A stretch of 64,000 bases of DNA. Source: Leclercia adecarboxylata. Lineage in GTDB: Bacteria; Pseudomonadota; Gammaproteobacteria; Enterobacterales; Enterobacteriaceae. Within the stretch, counting starts at the first letter, position 1. Every line of letters begins with the position of its first letter. The stretch covers positions 3,844,001-3,908,000 of the forward strand of contig NZ_CP040889.1 of assembly GCF_006171285.1 (NCBI RefSeq). Direction: 5' to 3'. Of the stretch, positions 37,077-48,595 are shown in pieces. The translations under genes were made by a program, and so were the position numbers. The notes beneath the pieces are model-generated. The model did no database searches. It saw only the letters and a program-made list of their open reading frames with translations, and was not told the DNA's origin.

Positions 37077-38237
37077 TTAGCTGGTGGCCTGCGGGGTGTT
37101 ATTCGCTTTCGTGGCCGGTTTGCCCGAAAACAGGAAGCGCAGCAGCGGAATACGCAGATGGATTTCATAGAGCACAATCGCAATCCCTACCACAAAGACC
37201 AGGCCGCAGATAAAGCCGAGCAGGTTTGAGCTGATATGCGGCGTGATGTACGCGCCAAAGAACAGCGTCAACGGATGGTGCACCAGATAGATGAACAGCG
37301 AGGCGTTAACGAAATAGGTGACGCGCGCGGATTTAAAGTTCAGCAGGCGGTGACCCAGGGCAAAGACCACGTTGACCATCCACAGACCCAGCAGCATGGT
37401 GATCACGCTTTCGGTTTCATACATCCACGCATCGCCGCTGCCATAACGCTGGTTGAGCAGATAGGCGATAAACGCCAGCAGCGCCCCGAGAGTGCAGCCA
37501 CGCGACGGCGTGGTGAACAGGGCTTTCAGCTTCGGATGGACAAACGCCAGCGCGCCGATCAGGAAGAATGGCAGGTAGAACAGGGTCTGCATCACCACAA
37601 AATTGAACAGGCCATCGCTGAGGATCGGCGAACAGACGATGAGCAGCGTGCGGCGCAGCGCGGCATAGGCGATACCCAGCACCAGAAACAGCACTGACAG
37701 TTTGCCCCAGCTGATATCGGCAAAAAACGCGTCCGAGCGGGCGCTCAGATGATGGCGCATACGGCTGAACAGCCACAGGCTGACGGTGGTCATCACCACC
37801 AGCACTAGCAGGAACCACAGGTGCGAGACCAGCTCCCAGGCCAGCGTGTTGTATTTATCGTACAGCGACAGGCTGTGCCAGGTGTCGGCTTTGCCTTTGA
37901 CATACTGCAGCATAATGAATTGCGGCAGCGTCAACAGGGGAATGGCGGTAAGCATCGGAATGCCGACGCGCTCCACGCGCACTTTCCACCAGCGCTTAAG
38001 CGGGTAGCGCAAAAAAAGCATGTAAGAGAAGTAGCCCGAAATAACGAAAAAGACCTGCATCCGGAAGGAGTGGATAAAATCGTTAAACAGCGTCAGCCAC
38101 CATGACGACTCCGCACTATTGACGTGCCAGACGTGGCTCGAATAAATCAAGGAAATGTGAAACGGGATCCCCAGCAGCATGAGCCAGGCCCGGATAGAAT
38201 CAAGGAAATATTCGCGTTGTGCGGGTACGGTACTCAT
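37077..38237 (-). CDS. opgC: OpgC, succinyltransferase of periplasmic glucans
   Basis: The 386-residue acyltransferase-3-family protein has about ten membrane helices. It begins [20 protein letters not shown] with the family Arg-Ala-W region and [15 protein letters not shown] (conserved His). It adds succinyl groups to osmoregulated periplasmic glucans made by OpgG and OpgH. It is divergent from opgGH across 255 bases. Confidence 0.95.
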   Translation of the reverse strand: MSTVPAQREYFLDSIRAWLMLLGIPFHISLIYSSHVWHVNSAESSWWLTLFNDFIHSFRMQVFFVISGYFSYMLFLRYPLKRWWKVRVERVGIPMLTAIPLLTLPQFIMLQYVKGKADTWHSLSLYDKYNTLAWELVSHLWFLLVLVVMTTVSLWLFSRMRHHLSARSDAFFADISWGKLSVLFLVLGIAYAALRRTLLIVCSPILSDGLFNFVVMQTLFYLPFFLIGALAFVHPKLKALFTTPSRGCTLGALLAFIAYLLNQRYGSGDAWMYETESVITMLLGLWMVNVVFALGHRLLNFKSARVTYFVNASLFIYLVHHPLTLFFGAYITPHISSNLLGFICGLVFVVGIAIVLYEIHLRIPLLRFLFSGKPATKANNTPQATS

Positions 38238-38492
38238 ATAACGTTGCGCATTCTCAGACTTTTCGTCTTATCCCTAAGACCAATAGTGTTTACATTCGGT
38301 GCCAACCCTACACGAAGTCTGACACACTGTCTCCAGGATAAGCACGCAAAGTGAAAACGGGTTACTTTCACTTGCTTAATCCATGAGCCAGCACGCTGAA
38401 CAAAGCGGTGATTATGTTGTCGGAATGCCTGATTTTCCATTAAAATGGATCGGATCGATATAAGCACACAAAGGGGGAAGTGCTTACTTATT

Positions 38493-40046
38493 ATGAAACA
38501 TAAACCACAAATGATGAAAATGCGTTGGTTAGGAGCGGCAGTCCTGTTGTCTCTGTATACCTCATCGGCCCTGGCCTTTACCATCGACGACGTCGCAAAA
38601 CAGGCAAAATCGATGGCCGGTAAAGGGTACGAAGCGCCAAAAAGTAACTTACCCTCCGTTTTCCGCGACATGAAATATGCGGACTATCAGCAGATCCAGT
38701 TTAATCACGATAAAGCGTACTGGAATAAAATTAAGACCCCGTTCAAGCTCGAGTTTTATCATCAGGGGATGTACTTCGACACGCCGGTCACCATTAATGA
38801 AGTGACCTCTAACGCGGTACGCAAAATCAAGTATAGCCCGGACTATTTCAATTTCGGCAACGTACAACACGACAAAGACACCGTGAAAGATCTGGGCTTC
38901 GCGGGCTTTAAAGTGCTTTATCCCATCAACAGTAAAGATAAAAACGACGAAATTGTCAGCATGTTGGGGGCAAGCTATTTCCGTGTGATCGGCGGCGGCC
39001 AGGTTTACGGCCTCTCTGCGCGTGGTCTGGCGATTGATACCGCCCTGCCTTCCGGAGAAGAGTTCCCGCGCTTTCGCGAGTTCTGGATCGAGCGTCCAAA
39101 ACCAACGGACAAACGCCTGACCATCTATGCGCTGCTGGACTCCCCGCGTGCAACCGGCGCCTATCGCTTTGTGATTATTCCGGGCCGCGATACCGTGGTC
39201 GACGTGCAGTCTAAAGTCTATCTGCGCGACAAGGTTGGCAAACTGGGCGTAGCGCCGCTGACCAGTATGTTCCTGTTCGGGCCAAACCAGCCGTCTTCAG
39301 TCAGCAACTTCCGCCCGGAACTGCATGACTCTAACGGTCTGTCGATCCTGGCCGGAAACGGCGAGTGGATCTGGCGTCCGCTGAACAACCCGAAACACCT
39401 GGCGGTAAGCAGCTTCAGCATGGAAAACCCGCAGGGGTTTGGTCTGCTGCAGCGCGGTCGTCAGTTCTCCCGCTTTGAAGATCTGGACGATCGTTACGAT
39501 CTGCGCCCGAGCGCCTGGATCACTCCGAAAGGCGACTGGGGCAAAGGTAAAGTTGAGCTGGTAGAGATCCCGACCAACGACGAAACCAACGACAACATCG
39601 TCGCCTACTGGACGCCGGACCAGCTGCCGGAAGCCGGCAAAGAGATGAACTTCAACTACAGCATCACCATGAGCCGCGATGAAGACAAGCTGCATGCGCC
39701 AGAAAGCGCGTATGTGCTGCAGACCCGCCGTTCAACGGGTGATGTGAAACAGTCTAATCTGATTCGCCAGCCTGATGGCACCATCGCGTTTGTTGTCGAT
39801 TTCACCGGCCAGGATATGAAAAAACTGGCACCGGAAACCCCGGTCACCGCTCAGGCGAGCATTGGTGATAACGGCGAAATCGTTGAGAACAGCGTGCGTT
39901 ATAACCCGGTCACCAAAGGCTGGCGTTTAACCCTGCGCGTGAAGGTAAAAGACGCGAAACAGCCGACTGAAATGCGCGCCGCTCTGGTGAACGCAGACCA
40001 GCCGTTGAGTGAAACCTGGAGCTATCAGCTACCTGCCAATGAATAA
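38493..40046 (+). CDS. opgG: OpgG, periplasmic glucan biosynthesis protein
   Basis: The 517-residue precursor has a signal peptide ending SSALA and then [20 protein letters not shown]. It is a beta-sandwich glucan-processing enzyme of the OpgG/OpgD family. It acts with OpgH to build branched beta-glucans under low osmolarity. The start is ATG 38493, with a GGGGGAAG site 12 bases upstream; ATG 38511 (MMKMRW) gives the 511-residue form listed for E. coli. Confidence 0.95.
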   Translation: MKHKPQMMKMRWLGAAVLLSLYTSSALAFTIDDVAKQAKSMAGKGYEAPKSNLPSVFRDMKYADYQQIQFNHDKAYWNKIKTPFKLEFYHQGMYFDTPVTINEVTSNAVRKIKYSPDYFNFGNVQHDKDTVKDLGFAGFKVLYPINSKDKNDEIVSMLGASYFRVIGGGQVYGLSARGLAIDTALPSGEEFPRFREFWIERPKPTDKRLTIYALLDSPRATGAYRFVIIPGRDTVVDVQSKVYLRDKVGKLGVAPLTSMFLFGPNQPSSVSNFRPELHDSNGLSILAGNGEWIWRPLNNPKHLAVSSFSMENPQGFGLLQRGRQFSRFEDLDDRYDLRPSAWITPKGDWGKGKVELVEIPTNDETNDNIVAYWTPDQLPEAGKEMNFNYSITMSRDEDKLHAPESAYVLQTRRSTGDVKQSNLIRQPDGTIAFVVDFTGQDMKKLAPETPVTAQASIGDNGEIVENSVRYNPVTKGWRLTLRVKVKDAKQPTEMRAALVNADQPLSETWSYQLPANE

Positions 40047-42567
40047 GATAACTGAGTATATCGATGCCATGCCGCTGACCGATATCGAGAAGGCGGCACT
40101 GCCGAAGGGTGACATCAGTGCGGTTCATACCGCGCTGGATGCCGATCATCATCCGTTTACCCGTGAAGATGATACCCCGCTGGGCTCGGTGAAAAGCCGT
40201 CTCGAGCAGGCCTGGCCCGATTCACTGGCCGAAGGCCAGCTGATTCGCGATGACGAAGGGCGCGCCCAGCTTGAGGCGATGCCGAAAGCGACGCGCTCCT
40301 CGATGTTCCCGGATCCGTGGCGCACCAACCCGGTGGGCCGTTTCTGGGATCGCCTGCGCGGTCGCGACACCAACCCGCGCTACCTCTCTCGCCTGTCTAA
40401 AGAGCAGCAGGCCAGCGAGGAAAAATGGCGTACCGTCGGGAGTATTCGCCGCTACATCCTGCTGCTGCTGACCATCGCGCAGACCGTCGTCGCCACCTGG
40501 TATATGAAGACCATTCTGCCTTACCAGGGCTGGGCGCTGATCAATCCTGCCGATATGTTCGACCAGGATCTGCTGGTGTCGTTTATGCAGCTGCTGCCGT
40601 ACATTCTGCAAAGCGGCATCCTGCTGCTGTTCGCCATTCTCTTCTGCTGGGTATCGGCCGGTTTCTGGACCGCGCTGATGGGCTTCCTGCAGCTGTTGAT
40701 AGGCCGGGATAAGTACAGCATTTCCCACTCGACGGTAGGGGATGAACCCCTTAATCCTGAACACCGTACGGCGCTGATCATGCCTATCTGTAACGAAGAC
40801 GTGGATCGTGTCTTCGCCGGCCTGCGCGCCACCTGGGAGTCGGTGAAAGCTACCGGCAACGCCGAACACTTCGACGTTTACATCCTGAGTGACAGCTACG
40901 ACCCGGACATCTGCGTGGCAGAACAGAAGGCGTGGATGGAGCTGATTGCCGAAGTGCAGGGCGAAGGGCAGATCTTCTACCGCCGTCGTCGCCGTCGCGT
41001 GAAGCGTAAAAGCGGCAACATCGATGACTTCTGCCGTCGCTGGGGCAATCAGTACAGCTACATGGTGGTGCTGGATGCCGACTCGGTGATGACCGGTGAG
41101 TGTCTGACGGGCCTTGTGCGCCTGATGGAAGCTAACCCGAATGCCGGGATCATCCAGTCGTCGCCAAAAGCGTCGGGCATGGACACGCTGTACGCCCGTT
41201 GCCAGCAGTTTGCTACCCGCGTGTACGGACCGCTGTTTACCGCCGGTCTGCACTTCTGGCAGCTGGGTGAGTCGCACTACTGGGGTCATAACGCCATTAT
41301 CCGCGTCCAGCCGTTCATTGAGCACTGTGCGCTGGCGCCGCTGCCGGGTGAAGGCTCGTTTGCGGGCTCGATCCTGTCGCACGACTTCGTGGAAGCCGCG
41401 CTGATGCGTCGTGCCGGTTGGGGGGTGTGGATCGCCTACGACCTGCCGGGCTCCTATGAAGAGCTGCCGCCGAACCTGCTGGATGAACTGAAGCGTGACC
41501 GCCGCTGGTGTCACGGGAACCTGATGAACTTCCGTCTGTTCCTCGTGAAAGGGATGCACCCGGTACACCGTGCCGTGTTCCTGACCGGCGTGATGTCCTA
41601 CCTCTCCGCGCCGCTGTGGTTTATGTTCCTGGCCCTGTCGACCGCGTTGCAGGTGGTTCACGCCCTGACCGAGCCGCAGTACTTCCTGCAGCCGCGCCAG
41701 CTGTTCCCGGTGTGGCCGCAGTGGCGTCCTGAGCTGGCGATAGCGCTCTTTGCCTCGACGATGGTGCTGCTGTTCCTGCCGAAGCTGCTGAGTATCGTGC
41801 TGATCTGGTGCAAGGGCTCGAAGGAGTACGGCGGTTTCTTCCGCGTGACCCTCTCCCTGCTGCTGGAAGTGCTGTTCTCCGTGCTGCTGGCGCCGGTGCG
41901 TATGCTGTTCCATACCGTCTTCGTGGTCAGCGCGTTCCTCGGCTGGGAAGTGGTCTGGAACTCGCCGCAGCGTGATGACGACTCCACCCCGTGGAGCGAA
42001 GCCTTTATGCGTCACGGTTCCCAGATGCTGTTGGGTTTGGTCTGGGCGGTGGGCATGGCGTGGCTGGATCTGCGCTTCCTGTTCTGGCTGGCACCGATTG
42101 TCTTCTCGCTGATCCTGTCGCCGTTCGTGTCGGTGATCTCCAGCCGCTCGACGGTGGGTCTGCGCACCAAACGCTGGAAGCTGTTCCTGATCCCGGAAGA
42201 GTATTCACCGCCGCAGGTGCTGGTGGATACCGATCGCTATCTGGAGCTCAATCGCAGCCGTTCGCTGGAAGATGGCTTTATGCACGCGGTGTTTAACCCG
42301 TCATTCAACGCCCTGGCTATCGCGATGGCGACAGCCCGTCACCGTGCCAGCCGTGTGCTGGAGATCGCCCGCGATCGTCACGTTGAGCAGGCGCTGAACG
42401 AGACGCCGGAGAAGCTGAACCGCGATCGTCGTCTGGTGCTGCTGAGCGACCCTGTGACCATGGCGCGTTTGCATCATCGTGTGTGGTCCGCTCCGGAGAA
42501 ATACTCTTCATGGGTGAACCATTATCAGACGCTGAAGCTGAATCCGCTGGCGTTGAAAGGGAAGTGA
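40039..42567 (+). CDS. opgH: OpgH, membrane glucosyltransferase
   Basis: The 842-residue GT2-family enzyme has a cytoplasmic catalytic domain with [13 protein letters not shown] near residue 340 and [13 protein letters not shown] near 490. It has about eight membrane helices. It builds linear beta-1,2-glucan from UDP-glucose. Its ATG overlaps the opgG stop by 8 bases, so translation is coupled. In E. coli it also delays division by binding FtsZ. Confidence 0.97.
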   Translation: MNKITEYIDAMPLTDIEKAALPKGDISAVHTALDADHHPFTREDDTPLGSVKSRLEQAWPDSLAEGQLIRDDEGRAQLEAMPKATRSSMFPDPWRTNPVGRFWDRLRGRDTNPRYLSRLSKEQQASEEKWRTVGSIRRYILLLLTIAQTVVATWYMKTILPYQGWALINPADMFDQDLLVSFMQLLPYILQSGILLLFAILFCWVSAGFWTALMGFLQLLIGRDKYSISHSTVGDEPLNPEHRTALIMPICNEDVDRVFAGLRATWESVKATGNAEHFDVYILSDSYDPDICVAEQKAWMELIAEVQGEGQIFYRRRRRRVKRKSGNIDDFCRRWGNQYSYMVVLDADSVMTGECLTGLVRLMEANPNAGIIQSSPKASGMDTLYARCQQFATRVYGPLFTAGLHFWQLGESHYWGHNAIIRVQPFIEHCALAPLPGEGSFAGSILSHDFVEAALMRRAGWGVWIAYDLPGSYEELPPNLLDELKRDRRWCHGNLMNFRLFLVKGMHPVHRAVFLTGVMSYLSAPLWFMFLALSTALQVVHALTEPQYFLQPRQLFPVWPQWRPELAIALFASTMVLLFLPKLLSIVLIWCKGSKEYGGFFRVTLSLLLEVLFSVLLAPVRMLFHTVFVVSAFLGWEVVWNSPQRDDDSTPWSEAFMRHGSQMLLGLVWAVGMAWLDLRFLFWLAPIVFSLILSPFVSVISSRSTVGLRTKRWKLFLIPEEYSPPQVLVDTDRYLELNRSRSLEDGFMHAVFNPSFNALAIAMATARHRASRVLEIARDRHVEQALNETPEKLNRDRRLVLLSDPVTMARLHHRVWSAPEKYSSWVNHYQTLKLNPLALKGK

Positions 42568-42671
42568 TGCGCCGGGTGGCGCTGCGCTTACCCGGCCTAC
42601 AGGTTTTGTAGGCCCGTGCAAGCGTAGCGCCACCCGGCAAATAAATACCGGCTCCAGGGCCGGTATTTTTA
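42568..42671. repeat. REP pair and terminator after opgH
   Basis: Two REP palindromes in opposite orientation lie at about 42570-42600 and 42606-42638. A Rho-independent terminator follows at 42643-42671 (AAATACCGGC with GCCGGTATTT and more T), which ends opgGH. Confidence 0.85.
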
Positions 42672-42687
42672 TCTTTTGAGGTACGGG

Positions 42688-42915
42688 ATGAGATTTTTCA
42701 TCGTCATCACAATGGCGTTATTACTGAGCGGCTGCGGCAGCATTATCAGCCGGGCGGTCCCGGGACAGGGGCACGGCAATCAATATTACCCGGGCGTGCA
42801 ATGGGATGTCCGCGACTCCGCATGGCGCTACCTGACGATACTGGATCTGCCGTTCTCGCTGGTCTTTGATACGTTACTGCTGCCCATCGACGCTCAGCAT
42901 GGGCCCTATGAATAA
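42688..42915 (+). CDS. yceK: YceK, small DUF1375 lipoprotein
   Basis: The 75-residue precursor has a lipobox LLSGC with Cys16, then GSIISRAVPGQGHGNQYYPG, the conserved YceK stretch. It is an outer-membrane lipoprotein family of unknown function. ATG 42688 follows TTGAGGTA and gives the E. coli length. It converges end to end on msyB with no gap. Confidence 0.92.
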   Translation: MRFFIVITMALLLSGCGSIISRAVPGQGHGNQYYPGVQWDVRDSAWRYLTILDLPFSLVFDTLLLPIDAQHGPYE

Positions 42916-43290
42916 TTAACGCTCGTCCCACTCATCCGCTGCGGTTTGACCCTCTTCGGTATCCAGCGGCGGCTCGAGCTGAAATTCACCCTCATCCCAT
43001 TCGTGCAGGGTGTTTTCTTCCAGCCACTCCTGACGCAGCTCAATCTCGTCATAATCGCCATCAAACACCGCCTGAGCCGCTTCGCCGCTCAGTACGGGCA
43101 GGCATTCGCCATCTTCACCGTCATCGGCAAAAAATTCGGCCTGCCACATAATGTCCCCATCCTGCATGACATATTTTTGAATATTGAGTTGTTCAATATT
43201 CGCGTCATCTTCCTCAATGCCTGGATTATCGGCGAGAAACTCTTCGCGCGCGGCATCAATCGCTTCCTCTAAAGTGGCAAACATAGTCAT
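42916..43290 (-). CDS. msyB: MsyB, very acidic protein
   Basis: The 124-residue protein is extremely rich in Asp and Glu (for example NPGIEEDDANIEQ and EWLEENTLHEWDEGEF). In E. coli msyB in multicopy suppresses secY and secA mutants; its own function is unclear. Length equals that of E. coli. Start MTMFATLEEAID. The stop lies directly against that of yceK. Confidence 0.95.
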   Translation of the reverse strand: MTMFATLEEAIDAAREEFLADNPGIEEDDANIEQLNIQKYVMQDGDIMWQAEFFADDGEDGECLPVLSGEAAQAVFDGDYDEIELRQEWLEENTLHEWDEGEFQLEPPLDTEEGQTAADEWDER

Positions 43291-43388
43291 CGGCGTCTCC
43301 CTGTGAATTGACGTGGTATTCAGGGAAAGAATAGCTGATTCTCCATAATTGCAAGTATGAAAGCGGCAAAAGCCGTCACGAGGTTGTC

Positions 43389-44639
43389 TTATTCGGACAA
43401 TGAGACCTTATCTGACTCAGAAATAACCGCTGGCCGACGCACCGCCCGCGACAAACTGAACCACGAGTAAACCGCGTTAAACATCACCACGCAGGCGGTG
43501 ACGATAAACACCGCGCGAAAACCGTAGCTGGCGGCTATACCCGCCCCGAGTAGAGGGCCGGTGACGTTGCCGATATCGCGGAATGACTGGTTATAGCTGA
43601 AGATGCGCCCGGCAATCTGGTTGGTGGAGTTATAGACCAGCAGGGTCTGCACCGCAGGCAGCAGGGCACCATCGGCTGCACCGAGTAAAAAGCGCAGCAC
43701 GCCCAGCTGCCACGGCGATTGCACAAAGGACATCGGAATAAGCAGCAGGACGGAGATCACCAGAGCGACAATCAGGATCCTTTCCGGACCAATCCGATCC
43801 CCCAGTTTCCCCAGACGCGGAGCGCTGATCAGGGCCGCCACGCCGGGCACCGAGGCAATCATGCCGCTGATAAAGGCGATATTGCCGACGTGTCCGGCCA
43901 GATCGCGCACGTACAGCGTCAGGATTGGCGCGATAGAGCCGGTAGCCACCTGAATAATCATGGTGGTGACAAACAGGCTGATGACCAGCCGGGGGTTCTT
44001 CAGCGAGGCGAAGACCTGGCGGGCGTGAAGCATCTCTTTTTTCGGCACCGGGGTGAAATTTTCCCGGATACAGAACCATGTCAGCAGGAAGCAGGCAAAC
44101 AGCACGCCTGCGGTAATGAAGAAGACCGGGCGCAGGCCGTAGCTGTCCGCCAGTAAACCGCCCGCCAGCGGGCCGAGCAGGGCGCCGCTTACCGCGCCGG
44201 TGGAGAGGGTTCCCAGCGCCCAGCCGCTTTTATGGCGGGGGATTTGCGTGGCGATAAGCGCGTTGGCATTGGGCACAAAGCCGCCCAGCAGCCCCAGCAC
44301 CGCGCGTAAAATCAGAAACTGCCAGATATTTTGCGCCATCCCCATCAGCAGCATGATGATGGCCATCCCCAGCGCCGAGCGCAGCAGCATAATTTTACGG
44401 CCTTTGCGGTCGGCCAGTCCGCCCCAGAAGGGTGACGCGATGGCGGAGAAGAGAAAGGTGATGCTGAACACCAGCCCGGACCACATGTTGAGCGCGCTGT
44501 GGCCGCTGACGCCGAGCTGCTCGACGTAGAGGGGCAGGAAAGGCATCACCAGGCTAAAGGCGGCACCCGTGAGAAAGCAGCCCAGCCAGGCAACCGTAAG
44601 GTTCCGCTTCCAGTTTATTGGCGTTTCTGAGGGAGACAT
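43389..44639 (-). CDS. mdtG: MdtG, MFS drug efflux transporter
   Basis: The 416-residue major-facilitator protein has 12 membrane helices and the MFS loop motif [13 protein letters not shown] near residue 75. It exports fosfomycin and deoxycholate in E. coli and belongs to the Mar/Sox/Rob regulon. The ATG at 44637-44639 gives [13 protein letters not shown] after GAGGGAG; an upstream in-frame start lacks a ribosome site. Confidence 0.94.
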   Translation of the reverse strand: MSPSETPINWKRNLTVAWLGCFLTGAAFSLVMPFLPLYVEQLGVSGHSALNMWSGLVFSITFLFSAIASPFWGGLADRKGRKIMLLRSALGMAIIMLLMGMAQNIWQFLILRAVLGLLGGFVPNANALIATQIPRHKSGWALGTLSTGAVSGALLGPLAGGLLADSYGLRPVFFITAGVLFACFLLTWFCIRENFTPVPKKEMLHARQVFASLKNPRLVISLFVTTMIIQVATGSIAPILTLYVRDLAGHVGNIAFISGMIASVPGVAALISAPRLGKLGDRIGPERILIVALVISVLLLIPMSFVQSPWQLGVLRFLLGAADGALLPAVQTLLVYNSTNQIAGRIFSYNQSFRDIGNVTGPLLGAGIAASYGFRAVFIVTACVVMFNAVYSWFSLSRAVRRPAVISESDKVSLSE

Positions 44640-44757
44640 AGCTATCCGCGTTATGATGCGCAGCGGCATCATTATAAAAGAGGGTAATAAGCCTGCTAAT
44701 TATGCGCCTGGGTGATGATTGCTGCAATGGCGGAGAGCATTATAAGCTCAAGAGAGG

Positions 44758-44778
44758 CTGCGGCCGGGGAGGCCGCAG
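44758..44778 (-). terminator. GC hairpin after lpxL
   Basis: CTGCGGCC (44758-44765) pairs with GGCCGCAG (44771-44778) around a five-base loop just downstream of the lpxL stop. The T-run is poor. Confidence 0.5.
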
Positions 44779-44784
44779 GGGGAA

Positions 44785-45711
44785 TTAGTAGCGGGAAGGG
44801 ACGCCTTCCGGGCGGGTTTTAAAGCGGCGATGCAGCCACATGTACTGTTCCGGGGCCAGCAGAATGCATTTTTCCACCACCTCATTCATCCACGCCGCCG
44901 TGGTTCTGGCATCGTCCAGCGGCGGAGCGCACTCCGGTTCCAGCATCATCAGCTCATAACCTTTGCCGTCGGATTTACGGCGCGGCACGAACGGCACAAT
45001 GGCCGCATTCGACAGACGGGCCAGGGTCCAGGTGCCGGTGGTGGTGGCCGCCTCGTCTACCGCAAAGAAGGGCACAAAGACGCTGGCGGTTGGGCCGTAG
45101 TCATGGTCGGGCGCGTACCAGATCACTTCCCCGGACTTCAGGGCGCGGATCATCCCCTTGAGATCTTTACGATCGATCATGCTCTTGTTGGAGCGCATCC
45201 GGCCCCAGGTTTGCAGCCAGTCGATCACCGGATTATCGTTCGGACGGTAAACCCCAATGCCGGGTGCCTGCATGCCAAACATCCGCGCGCCGATCTCCAG
45301 CGTCAGAAAATGGACGCCAATCAGCAGCACGCCGGTTTTATTTTCCTGCAGATTGTGTACCGGATCCATGCCGGTGCCGGTCACTTCCGACCAGCGCGCC
45401 ATGCGCTTATCAGACCAGAACCAGGCCATCCCTGTCTCCATCAGTCCCATGCCGACGGATTCGAAATTTTTCACCACCATGTCGTGGCGCTCCTGCTCGC
45501 TCATCTCCGGGAAGCAGAGTTCCAGATTGCGGCGGGCAATGCGGGCGCGGCGTGACATAAAGCGCATCGCCAGTCGACCCAGGCCGCAGCCAATGCGGTA
45601 GATCAGCGGGTAGGGCAGTTGCACCAGTAACCACAATAAACCGATGCCAGCCCAGGTCAGCCAGTAACGAGGATGTAATAGTGCAATGGAAAATTTAGGT
45701 AGTTGAGTCAT
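44785..45711 (-). CDS. lpxL: LpxL, lauroyl acyltransferase of lipid A
   Basis: The 308-residue membrane-bound acyltransferase has the HX4(D/E) catalytic motif in [12 protein letters not shown] near residue 130 and an N-terminal membrane helix ([16 protein letters not shown]). It adds laurate to Kdo2-lipid IVA. The ATG at 45709-45711 gives [16 protein letters not shown]. It is divergent from trhO. Confidence 0.96.
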   Translation of the reverse strand: MTQLPKFSIALLHPRYWLTWAGIGLLWLLVQLPYPLIYRIGCGLGRLAMRFMSRRARIARRNLELCFPEMSEQERHDMVVKNFESVGMGLMETGMAWFWSDKRMARWSEVTGTGMDPVHNLQENKTGVLLIGVHFLTLEIGARMFGMQAPGIGVYRPNDNPVIDWLQTWGRMRSNKSMIDRKDLKGMIRALKSGEVIWYAPDHDYGPTASVFVPFFAVDEAATTTGTWTLARLSNAAIVPFVPRRKSDGKGYELMMLEPECAPPLDDARTTAAWMNEVVEKCILLAPEQYMWLHRRFKTRPEGVPSRY

Positions 45712-45932
45712 GTCGTTCCTGTTTTTGATACGTCCTGTTGTCCTAGTGTCGCATTTTTCCATTCATAACCAAAACGCATGCCAGTGGATTGGCCATTTTT
45801 ACAGCAGATGTTATTTCCCGGATAATTTAACCTGTGAAATGTAGCGCAAAATGAAGGGATGTAAATTGCCAATGTTTGCTATATCATGCCGACCGATTTT
45901 CATTCTCACTACGATTGCAGGAACCGTACACC

Positions 45933-46982
45933 ATGCCAGTGTTACACAACCTCATTTCGAACGAAGAGCTGAAAGCGCGCATGTTGGCTGAAACCGAGCC
46001 GCGCACGACGATCTCGTTCTATAAATATTTCACCATCGTTAATCCGCAGGCAACTCGCGACGCACTGTATAAAGCCTTAACCGCGATGAACGTATTTGGC
46101 CGTATCTATCTGGCCCATGAAGGTATCAACGCCCAAATCAGCGTGCCTGAAAGCAAGGTCGATGAACTGCGCACCTTCCTGTACGGTTTCGATCCGGCGC
46201 TGGACGGCCTGCGCCTGAACATCGCTCTGGACGATGATGGTAAATCCTTCTGGGTGCTGCGTCTGAAAGTGCGCGAGCGCATTGTGGCGGACGGCATTGA
46301 CGACCCGACCTTTGACGCCAGCGACGTGGGTGATTACCTGAAAGCGGCGGAAGTGAACGCCATGCTGGACGATCCCGACACGGTGTTTATCGATATGCGT
46401 AACCACTACGAATATGAAGTGGGCCATTTTGAAAACGCGCTTGAGATCCCGGCGGACACTTTCCGTGAACAACTGCCGAAAGCCGTCGAGATGATGCAGG
46501 AGCACAAGGACAAGAAAATTGTCATGTACTGCACCGGCGGGATCCGCTGCGAAAAAGCCAGCGCATTTATGAAGCACAACGGCTTTAACAAAGTCTGGCA
46601 TATCGAGGGCGGGATCATCGAGTATGCCCGTCGCGCGCGCGAGCAGGGGCTGCCGGTGCGTTTTATCGGCAAGAACTTTGTCTTTGACGAGCGCATGGGC
46701 GAGCGTATCTCTGATGATGTGATTGCCCATTGCCACCAGTGCGGCACACCGTGCGACAGCCATACCAACTGCAAAAATGACGGTTGTCATCTGCTGTTTA
46801 TTCAGTGTCCGGCCTGTGCGGAGAAGTTTAACGGCTGCTGTAGCGAGCTGTGCAGCGAGGAGAGCGTGTTGCCTGAAGAGGAGCAGCGCCGCCGTCGTGC
46901 CGGGCGCGAGAATGGCAATAAGATCTTCAATAAGTCGCGTGGTCGTCTGAACACCCGTCTCGGCATTCCTGACCCGGAATGA
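45933..46982 (+). CDS. trhO: TrhO (YceA), tRNA uridine-34 hydroxylase
   Basis: The 349-residue protein has an N-terminal acylphosphatase-like region, a rhodanese domain with the active-site CTGGIRC loop near residue 195, and a C-terminal Cys-rich zinc-like region ([20 protein letters not shown]). It hydroxylates U34 of certain tRNAs with oxygen. ATG 45933 matches the family start [10 protein letters not shown]. Confidence 0.95.
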   Translation: MPVLHNLISNEELKARMLAETEPRTTISFYKYFTIVNPQATRDALYKALTAMNVFGRIYLAHEGINAQISVPESKVDELRTFLYGFDPALDGLRLNIALDDDGKSFWVLRLKVRERIVADGIDDPTFDASDVGDYLKAAEVNAMLDDPDTVFIDMRNHYEYEVGHFENALEIPADTFREQLPKAVEMMQEHKDKKIVMYCTGGIRCEKASAFMKHNGFNKVWHIEGGIIEYARRAREQGLPVRFIGKNFVFDERMGERISDDVIAHCHQCGTPCDSHTNCKNDGCHLLFIQCPACAEKFNGCCSELCSEESVLPEEEQRRRRAGRENGNKIFNKSRGRLNTRLGIPDPE

Positions 46983-46994
46983 TCCTGAAACCTT

Positions 46995-47014
46995 GCCCGG
47001 TCCTGTGACCGGGC
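46995..47014. terminator. Hairpin between convergent trhO and yceI
   Basis: A perfect 8-bp stem (GCCCGGTC with GACCGGGC) and a four-base loop lie between the two stops. No T-run is seen on either strand. Confidence 0.55.
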
Positions 47015-47021
47015 GAGGGCA

Positions 47022-47597
47022 TTACTTCTGCTGAACCCCTTCCACCGAAATGATCAGCTCAACGTCCTGCGATGCCGGGCCCAGATCGGTAGTGATATTG
47101 AAGTCTTTCAGGTGAATTTTGCCTGATGCTTCAAACCCTGCGCGCTTGCCGCCCCACGGATCGTCACCCTGGCCAATCAGTTTTGCATCCAGCGTTACCG
47201 GCTTCGTCACGCCGTTCAGCGTCAGGTTGCCGGTAATATCCAGACCGTCGCCATCCTTTTTCACTTCCGTTGAGGTGAAGGTTGCCTGCGGGTATTTCGC
47301 TACGTTGAGGAAATCCGCGCTGCGCAGGTGCTTGTCGCGCTCGGCGTGGTTGGTATCGAGGCTGTTGGTGTTCAGGGTCACATTGACCTTATCGTTCGCT
47401 GGGTTGCTCTCATCGAAGGTGAAGGAGCCATCGAAATCCTTGAAGGTGCCGTACAGCCAGCTGTAACCCAGATGCTGAATACGGAAGTTCACAAAGGCGT
47501 GCTGGCCTTGTTTATCAATTTTGTAGTCCGCTGCCACGGCGGTACCGGTGGTGAACAGCAGAGACGCTAAGGTTAATCCCAGCAGGCTTTTCTTCAT
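47022..47597 (-). CDS. yceI: YceI, periplasmic lipocalin-like isoprenoid-binding protein
   Basis: The 191-residue precursor has a signal peptide ending TAVA (residue about 22). The YceI beta-barrel has [20 protein letters not shown] and [16 protein letters not shown]. YceI proteins bind long isoprenoid chains. E. coli YceI is base- and osmotic-stress induced. It lies one base after yceJ on the same strand, so the pair is an operon. Confidence 0.95.
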   Translation of the reverse strand: MKKSLLGLTLASLLFTTGTAVAADYKIDKQGQHAFVNFRIQHLGYSWLYGTFKDFDGSFTFDESNPANDKVNVTLNTNSLDTNHAERDKHLRSADFLNVAKYPQATFTSTEVKKDGDGLDITGNLTLNGVTKPVTLDAKLIGQGDDPWGGKRAGFEASGKIHLKDFNITTDLGPASQDVELIISVEGVQQK

Positions 47598-47598
47598 T

Positions 47599-48165
47599 TT
47601 ATGCTCCAGAGTCAGGTGACGCTTTGCCCAACATACGTGTCAGGGTGGCATCTTTGTCGATAAAGTGATGTTTCATGGCGGCAAGACCATGCAGTACGGA
47701 AAGGATCACCACGCCCCATGCCAGCCACAAATGCACGGTGCCGGCCAGATCGGCCTGTGCGCCGGCATCGGCCAGCAGGGCGGGCACGTCAAACAGGCCA
47801 AAGACGCTGATCGGTTTGCCGTCGGCGGTAGAAATCAAATACCCGCTGATCAGAATGGCGAACAAGATTGCGTACAGCGCGATATGGGCGGCGGCGGCGC
47901 TGAGACGCGTGAGGCGCGACTGGCTCTTCAGCGCCGGAGGAACAGGGGAGAAACGGCGCCACAGCAGTCGCACCACCAGCGCCAGCATCAGCATAAACCC
48001 GATGCTTTTATGCAGCTCCGGTGCCTGGTGATACCAGCCGTCGTAATAGCTGAGGGTCACCATCCAGAGGCCCAGGCCAAACATGCCATAAACCGCAATA
48101 GCCATCAGCCAGTGCAAACTCATGGAAATAACGCCATAGCGTGTGGGGGAATTACGCACCTGCAT
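47599..48165 (-). CDS. yceJ: YceJ, cytochrome b561-family protein
   Basis: The 188-residue protein has four membrane helices with haem-ligand His residues ([33 protein letters not shown] and MKHHFIDKD). It is a di-haem b561 relative (CybB type) that passes electrons in the inner membrane. It is coupled to yceI. Confidence 0.93.
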   Translation of the reverse strand: MQVRNSPTRYGVISMSLHWLMAIAVYGMFGLGLWMVTLSYYDGWYHQAPELHKSIGFMLMLALVVRLLWRRFSPVPPALKSQSRLTRLSAAAAHIALYAILFAILISGYLISTADGKPISVFGLFDVPALLADAGAQADLAGTVHLWLAWGVVILSVLHGLAAMKHHFIDKDATLTRMLGKASPDSGA

Positions 48166-48425
48166 TGTGAGTACCGTTATTAATTATCAAGCGCTAAAAA
48201 TGGCGTGGGGGAAACATTAATGCAAATGATATTTACAGATATTTATTATTAATTTTATTCGTTCAGTTATTTTGAAATAAAATTGACGTTTATAGTCAAT
48301 GTGGTTGTTAATGGCTAGTGGTTTTGGCTGATTTTGGCGGGTTGTGACGATTTTATGATGTTCAAATAATTTATTGTGAAATTGTAGTTATTTGAAGAAG
48401 TGTCAATTTTTGTCAGTATTTTTCA
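48166..48425. other. AT-rich intergenic region upstream of yceJI
   Basis: These 260 bases are AT-rich and hold the yceJI promoter region and the space beyond yceO. I see no ORF or clear operator. Confidence 0.45.
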
Positions 48426-48539
48426 TCAGAAAAATACAATGTAGAGAATATCCAGCAGTGCCAGCAGCGACCACAGCAAAATATAGAGCATCAGATGCTC
48501 GCGAATATTATTGACCAGATAATTAACGATACGACGCAT
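48426..48539 (-). CDS. yceO: YceO, small single-helix membrane protein
   Basis: A 37-codon frame encodes a hydrophobic small protein starting MRRIVNYLVNNIREHLML and ending ILYIVFF. It closely resembles the C-terminal part of E. coli YceO (46 residues) and lies at the same place between yceJ and solA. One membrane helix is expected. The frame continues upstream to an ATG at 48593-48595, next to the solA stop, which would give a 55-residue form. The true start is open. Confidence 0.75.
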   Translation of the reverse strand: MRRIVNYLVNNIREHLMLYILLWSLLALLDILYIVFF

Positions 48540-48567
48540 GAAGATACCGATGAGAGGATGAATGAAA

Positions 48568-48587
48568 GGCTTCGGAAACCCGAAGCC
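48568..48587 (-). terminator. Hairpin after solA
   Basis: GGCTTCGG and CCGAAGCC pair perfectly around a four-base loop, followed on the minus strand by TTTCATT. It could attenuate solA transcription before yceO. Confidence 0.55.
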
Positions 48588-48595
48588 TGACAGCA

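Noticed and set aside
40222..42015. 597-codon open frame antisense to opgH
   Set aside because: Antisense shadow of a highly expressed GC-rich gene; no recognisable domain.
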